This document shows, piece by piece, positions 59,130 through 64,000 of a DNA stretch of 64,000 nt (the stretch's first letter is position 1; every line of letters begins with the position of its first letter). Location of the stretch: assembly GCA_036417435.1 (NCBI GenBank), contig JAZAQT010000221.1, positions 62,001 to 126,000 on the forward strand, read 5' to 3'. Made by a program: the position numbers and the translations under genes. The notes under the pieces are model-generated. The model saw nothing but the letters and a program-made list of their open reading frames with translations. It did not search any database and was not told where the DNA came from. This DNA is from Inia geoffrensis (taxonomy: Eukaryota > Chordata > Mammalia > Artiodactyla > Iniidae).

Positions 59130-60391
59130 GTTGAGTTTATTTCTTTGAGCAAGGAGTAGGTCCTGTCTATTACATACTTGGCTTATGGAATGGTTTTTGG
59201 GCTAATTTCAATCTCTGGTTTTATGACGCACCCCAACTCAACTTTCCCCTTAAAAAAAGCATAAGATTGTTTCCTAAAAGTGAGACTCTGTTCTGTTTTG
59301 TAATTCAGTTCATGTGTAGCCAAGTTTACATTCCTTTTATTAGTGATAACATAATAATTTTCTTTTTCTGTGTGACTTATTTCACATAGAATCATCGTAC
59401 TGGAATCCATTCATTTTGCTTCTACAGGCCTGATTACATTAATATCACTGTTGAGTGATATTTCATTATACAAAAGAAGCACAAGGTCTTTATCCATTTT
59501 TTTCTGTCCAGGATATATAAATTGTACTGTAGTGGACATTGCTGAAAACACAGCAGTCCTAAATATTGGGGTGGCTGTGTCTTCCTCCTTTAAATTTTCC
59601 TAAGCTATAGGATCATAAGTGGAAGTGCCCTAGGCTCTGTGGCTTTGATTTTTAGATGTTTCAGGAAACACCATACACATCTCCACAGTACTCGTTGGCA
59701 ATTTACATCCCGCCAATCAGCATAACCAAGCTCCCTGTACTCCATGGCCAGTCCTGTCTCTCGGGATTTTACACTTTTTTCAGACGACACTTTAAAGCGG
59801 TGGGAAGTGAGACTTCATTGTAGTGCAAATTTCCATTACAGGCTTGTTTGTTGGCCAAAAAGAGTGTATGCGTTTTTTCTGGAATATATTCAGGAAAAAG
59901 CACATACGCCCTTTTTGGCTAAGTGTATCATTGTCGAAGTGCTGCCTCTTTTCTTTTACTTTCAGAGCAATTTTAATCTACCACCGGATATCTATTTTCT
60001 GCAATTCTGCGTCACGTTCCAGTCCTCTTCACAGCCTTCCTTCAATAAATTTTTGGATGATAGTGGTCATTTGGAACTCTGCAGGATTGTGAGTAACAGT
60101 GCCAAAAATCTCCTTTTCCCAACTCGCTTTGTTGTGAGCTGACCACAAACCCAAAAAATTGCTTCAGGCCCTAATCTCGTTCCGGCATGGCACGCTGAGC
60201 CTTTGGTGAATTCTTCTTCCTGTAGGGAAATCAGAGTTCAATATGCCCGTCTAAACACATAGAGTTAGCCGCTCATTGGTTCTCCTTATTCCTGTTCATC
60301 TTCCACAGAAATTGCAAACTGTGCCAAACAAGAGGTCAAAGGCACTGACTCTCCAAGTGGGGAGAATGTTAATATTGCATCTGGAACGGCG
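59130..60391 (+). repeat. Partial satellite monomer 30, duplicate of mosaic monomer 20
   Basis: Same internal switch from diverged to consensus sequence, now near 59,956. Differs by e.g. 'gatatctattttctg' and 'tcccaactcgc'. Palindrome 59851-59922. Confidence 0.9.
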
Positions 60392-62126
60392 AACTCGAGT
60401 ACCAGGGGGCGAAAATGGCGATGAGTTTTAGACATTTTGCCTGATCACTTCGTGGACCATATTCTGGGTTTTCCATGCATATTTTAGCTGAAGGATAAAT
60501 CCCTTACACGTGGAGATTTGGGACCCGTGGAATGGGAACCATGCACCATTACCTCAAAGGGTCTGCATTCCCTCACCAATAGTATCAGCCCCAAGTGTCC
60601 AGCCTTATCTCTCCCACAGCTGTGGATGTAGAGGTGGTAAATCCAAGATTCCTCACAAGCCCTGAAGGACTTATTTAAGAATTTCTCTCTATTTGACATT
60701 CCTTGTGTTTTCTTTTTCAAATTTATTTTTATAAGGGGATTTAGCTTATTTACACTGCTGTGTGTATGCTGCTGTACACAAATGATTTTCTTATAGAGAC
60801 GTATAAATGTATGGGTTTTAATTTTCTTCCTAGTCAGGTATATTCCTAGGTTTTCAATACGGGGTGTTGAGTCCATTTGGTTGAGCAAGGATTAGGTCTT
60901 GTCTAATATATATTTGGCTTATGGAATGGTATCTGTCCTAATGTCAACCTCTGGTTTTATGCAGCCTCCCCACTCTCCTTTCCCCTTAAGCAAGCATAAG
61001 TTTCTTTTGTAAATGTGAGACTCTGTTGTGTTTTGTAATGCAGTTCACACGTAGCCGTGTTTACATTCCCGGTATTAGTGATATCTTATGATGTTTCTTT
61101 TTCTGTGTGACTTATTTCACTTAGAATCATCGTAACTAAATCCACTCATTATGCTGCTACTGGTCTGTTGCCATTGATTTCATTGTTGAGTGATATTCCA
61201 TTGTAGGGATGTACCACAACTTCTATATCCATTTTTCTCTTTCTGGGCTATTAAATTTGTACCATAGTCAAGGCTCCCGTACACAGAGCAGCCCCAAACT
61301 TTGGTGTGGCTGTGTCTTTTTCATTTAAATTTTCCGAATCTATAGCACCATAAGTGGAAGTGCCCTAGGCTCTCTAGCTTGGTTTTTTCTTTGTTCCAGG
61401 AAACACCATCCACTTCTCCAGAGTGGCTGTTGGCAGTTTACATCCAGTCCATCAGCATAACAAGGCTGCCGGTTCTCCATGGCCAGTCCTGTCTCTCGGG
61501 ATTTTACACTTTTTTCGGACGGCCCTTTGGATCGGTGGGAAGTGAGACTTCTTGTAGGGCAGATTTCCATTGCAGGCTTGCTTGGTTGGCCAAAAAGGGC
61601 GTATGCGTTTTTTCCTGAATATATTCAGGAAAAAACGCATACGCCCTTTTTGGCCAAGTGCATCACTGTCGAACTGCTGCCTCTTTTCCTACGCTTTCAG
61701 AGCAATTCTTATCTACCCCCTGATATCTGTTTTCTGCAATTCTGCGTCGCGTTCAAGTCCTCTTCACAGCCTTCCTTCAATAAATTTTTGGATGATAGGG
61801 GTCATTTGGAACTCTGCAGGATTGTGAGTTACAGTGCCAAAAATCTCCTTTTCTCAACTCGCTTTCTTGTGAGCTGACCGCAAACCCGAAGAATTCCTTC
61901 AGGCCCTAATCTCGTTCCGGCATGGCACACTGAGCCTTTGGTGAATTCTTCTTCCTGTAGGGAAATCAGAGTTCAATGTGCCCGTCCAAACACATCGAGT
62001 CAGCCGCTCATTCGTTCTCCTTATTCCTGTTCATCTTCCACAGAAATTGCAAACTGTGCCAAACAAGAGGTCAAAGGCACTGACTCTCCAAGTGGGGAGA
62101 ATGTTAATATTGCATCTGGAACGGCG
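60392..62126 (+). repeat. Satellite monomer 31 (1,735 bp)
   Basis: Duplication ends at 60,576. After that it resembles monomer 22 ('cttatagagacg', 'ttcaatacgg', 'caaggattagg') more than monomer 21. A local change gives 'gagacttcttgtagggcag'. Palindrome 61586-61657 is perfect. Confidence 0.95.
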
Positions 62127-63860
62127 AACTCGAGTACCAGGGGCTGCAATGGCGATGAGTTTTAGAAATTTTGCCTGATCACTTCGTGGACCATATTCTG
62201 GGATTTCCATGCGTATTTTAGCTGAAGGATATATCCCTTAAACGTGGAGATTTGGGACCCGTGCAATGGGAACCATGCACCATTACCTCAAAGGGTCTGC
62301 ATTCCCTCACCAATAGTATCAGCCCCAAGTGTCCAGCCTTATCTCTCCCCCAGCTGTGGATGTAGAGGTGGTAAATCCAAGATTCCTCACAAGCCCTGAA
62401 GGACTTATTTAAGTATTTCTCTCTATTTGACAGTCCTTGTGTTTTCTTATTCAAATTTATTTTTATAAGGGGATTTAGCTTATTGACACTGCTGTGTGTA
62501 TGCTGCTGTACACAAATAATTTTCTTATGGAGACGTATAAATGTATGGGTTTTAATTTCCTTCATAGTCAGGTATATTCCTAAGTTTTGAATATGGGGTG
62601 TTGAGTCCATTTGGTTGAGCAATGAGTAGGTCTTGTCTAATATATATTTGGCTTATGGAGTGGTATCTGTCCTAATGTCAACCTCTGGTTTTATGCAGCC
62701 TCCCCACTCTCCTTTCCCCTTAAGCAAGCATAAGTTTCTTTTGTAAATGTGAGACTCTGTTGTGTTTTGTAATGCAGTTCACACGTAGCCGTGTTTACAT
62801 TCCCGGTATCAGTGATATTTTATGATGTTTCTTTTTCTGTGTGACTTATTTCACTTAGAATCATCATAACTAAATCCTCTCATTATGCTGCTACTGGTCT
62901 GTTGCCATTCATTTCATTGTTGAGTGATATTCCATTGTAGGGATGTACCACAACTTCTATATCCATTTTTCTCTTTCTGGGCTATTAAAGTTGTACCATA
63001 GTCAAGGATCCCGTACACAGAGCAGCCCCAAACTTTGGTGTGGCTGTGTCTTTTTCATTTAAATTTTCCGAATCTATAGCACCATAAGTGGAAGTGCCCT
63101 AGGCTCTCTAGCTTGTTTTTCTCTTTGTTCCAGGAAACACCATCCACTTCTCCAGAGTGGCTGTTGGCAGTTTACATCCCGCCCATCAGCATAACAAGGC
63201 TGCCGGTTCTCCATGGCCTGCCCTACCTCTCTGGATTTTACAATTTTTTCGGACGGCCCTTTGGATCGGTGGGAAGTGAGACTTCTTTGTAGTGCGGATT
63301 TCCATTGCAGGCTTGCTTGGTTGGCCAAAAAGGGCGTATGTGTTTTTTCCTGAATATATTCAGGAAAAAACGCATACGCCCTTTTTGGCCAAGTGCATCA
63401 CTGTCGAACTGCTGCCTCTTTTCCTACGCTTTCAGAGCAATTCTTATCTACCCCCTGATATCCGTTTTCAGCAATTCTGCGTCGCATTCAAGTCCTCTTC
63501 ACAGCCTTCCTTCAATAAATTTTTGGATGATAGGGGTCATTTGGAACTCTGCAGGATTGTGAGTTACAGTGCCAAAAATCTCCTTTTCTCAACTCGCTTT
63601 CTTGTGAGCTGACCGCAAACCCGAAGAATTGCTTCAGGCCCTAATCTCGTTCCGGCATGGCACACTGAGCCTTTGGTGAATTCTTCTTCCTGTAGGGAAA
63701 TCAGAGTTCAATGTGCCCGTCCAAACACATCGAGTTAGTCGCTCATTCGTTCTCCTTATTCCTGTTCATCCTCCACAGAAATTGCAAACTGTGCCAACAA
63801 GGGGTCAAAGGCACTGACTCTCCAAGTGGGGAGAATGTTAATATCGCATCTGGAACGGCG
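62127..63860 (+). repeat. Satellite monomer 32 (1,734 bp)
   Basis: Fourth member of the monomer 24/25/26 cluster ('tttaagtatttctc', 'gttttcttattc', 'ggtatcagtgatatttt'). Private 'ggatatatccc'. Palindrome 63321-63392 has one mismatch ('gtatgtgtttt'). Confidence 0.95.
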
Positions 63861-64000
63861 AACTCTAGTACCAGGGGGCGAAAATGGCGATGAGTTTATA
63901 ATTTTGCCTGGTCATTTCGTGGACCATATTCTGGGTTTTCCATGCATATTTTAGCTGAAGGATAAATCCCTTAAACGTGGAGATTTGGGACCCGTGCAAT
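63861..64000 (+). repeat. Satellite monomer 33, cut by the window end
   Basis: Only phases 1-140 are visible. The junction is 'aactctagtacc', without the XhoI site. Confidence 0.9.

Larger units (their letters stand above)
50753..60576 (+). repeat. Segmental duplication, copy 2 (about 9.8 kb)
   Basis: Second copy of 29240-39060 in direct orientation. The differences I saw are scattered substitutions, e.g. 'ggttaagaag' for 'ggttcagaag', 'gtgtcaaccc' for 'gtgtcgaccc', and 'aaagcgtgtatg' for 'aaagggcgtatg'. All junctions inside the block are preserved, so the duplication post-dates assembly of the interruption. Confidence 0.95.
60392..64000 (+). repeat. Satellite array, subfamily B, third block (runs off the window)
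   Basis: Monomers begin at 60392, 62127 and 63861; the last is cut by the window end after 140 bp. All carry B-type markers. The first 185 bp still belong to the second copy of the segmental duplication. Confidence 0.9.

Noticed and set aside
1..64000. CRISPR array or bacterial/phage content
   Set aside because: Repeats are 1.7 kb units without spacers, and the sequence is mammalian repeat DNA with L1 and ERV fragments.

Overview
The window is almost entirely one long mammalian satellite DNA array and contains no intact protein-coding gene. The monomer is about 1,736 bp and I can place 33 complete or partial copies in the same orientation, plus a 5 kb non-satellite interruption that appears twice. 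The unit length matches the roughly 1.7-1.75 kb unit recalled for the 'common cetacean satellite' of non-delphinoid whales. The L1 fragments read like cetartiodactyl L1. My best guess is therefore a whale (baleen, sperm or beaked) heterochromatin contig. This rests on recall, not on a database match.

Each monomer is a composite (phase 1 = the 'aactcgag' junction at position 1). Phases of roughly 314-1185 look like the antisense 3' end of an L1 (3' UTR plus the end of ORF2). Phases 1196-1267 are a 72-nt palindrome that is usually perfect and resembles a short palindromic mariner-derived element. About 780 bp running from phase 1268 through the junction to phase 313 match nothing I recognise.

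Layout: (1) 1-~23,540, subfamily A, very homogeneous, with a higher-order pattern in which four monomers at 5,208-12,151 recur at 15,624-22,567 (offset 10,416 = 6 x 1,736). (2) ~23,556-29,721, subfamily B. (3) 29,722-32,544, strongly diverged relic monomers. (4) 32,545-37,613, the interruption: an L1 3' fragment, a decayed class I endogenous retrovirus pol fragment on the minus strand, GC-rich unassigned DNA with an LTR-like promoter block, and a second L1 fragment. (5) 37,614-38,875, a partial mosaic monomer. (6) 38,876-51,0xx, more subfamily B. (7) 51,0xx-60,391, a near-identical second copy of (3)-(5). (8) 60,392-64,000, subfamily B.

Nothing here works as an operon or pathway. The biology is satellite evolution: unequal exchange, gene conversion, a 9.8 kb segmental duplication at a 21.5 kb offset, and hairpin arms that appear to be corrected together. 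The recurrent 60-140 aa ORFs on both strands come from the repeat and are not called as genes.
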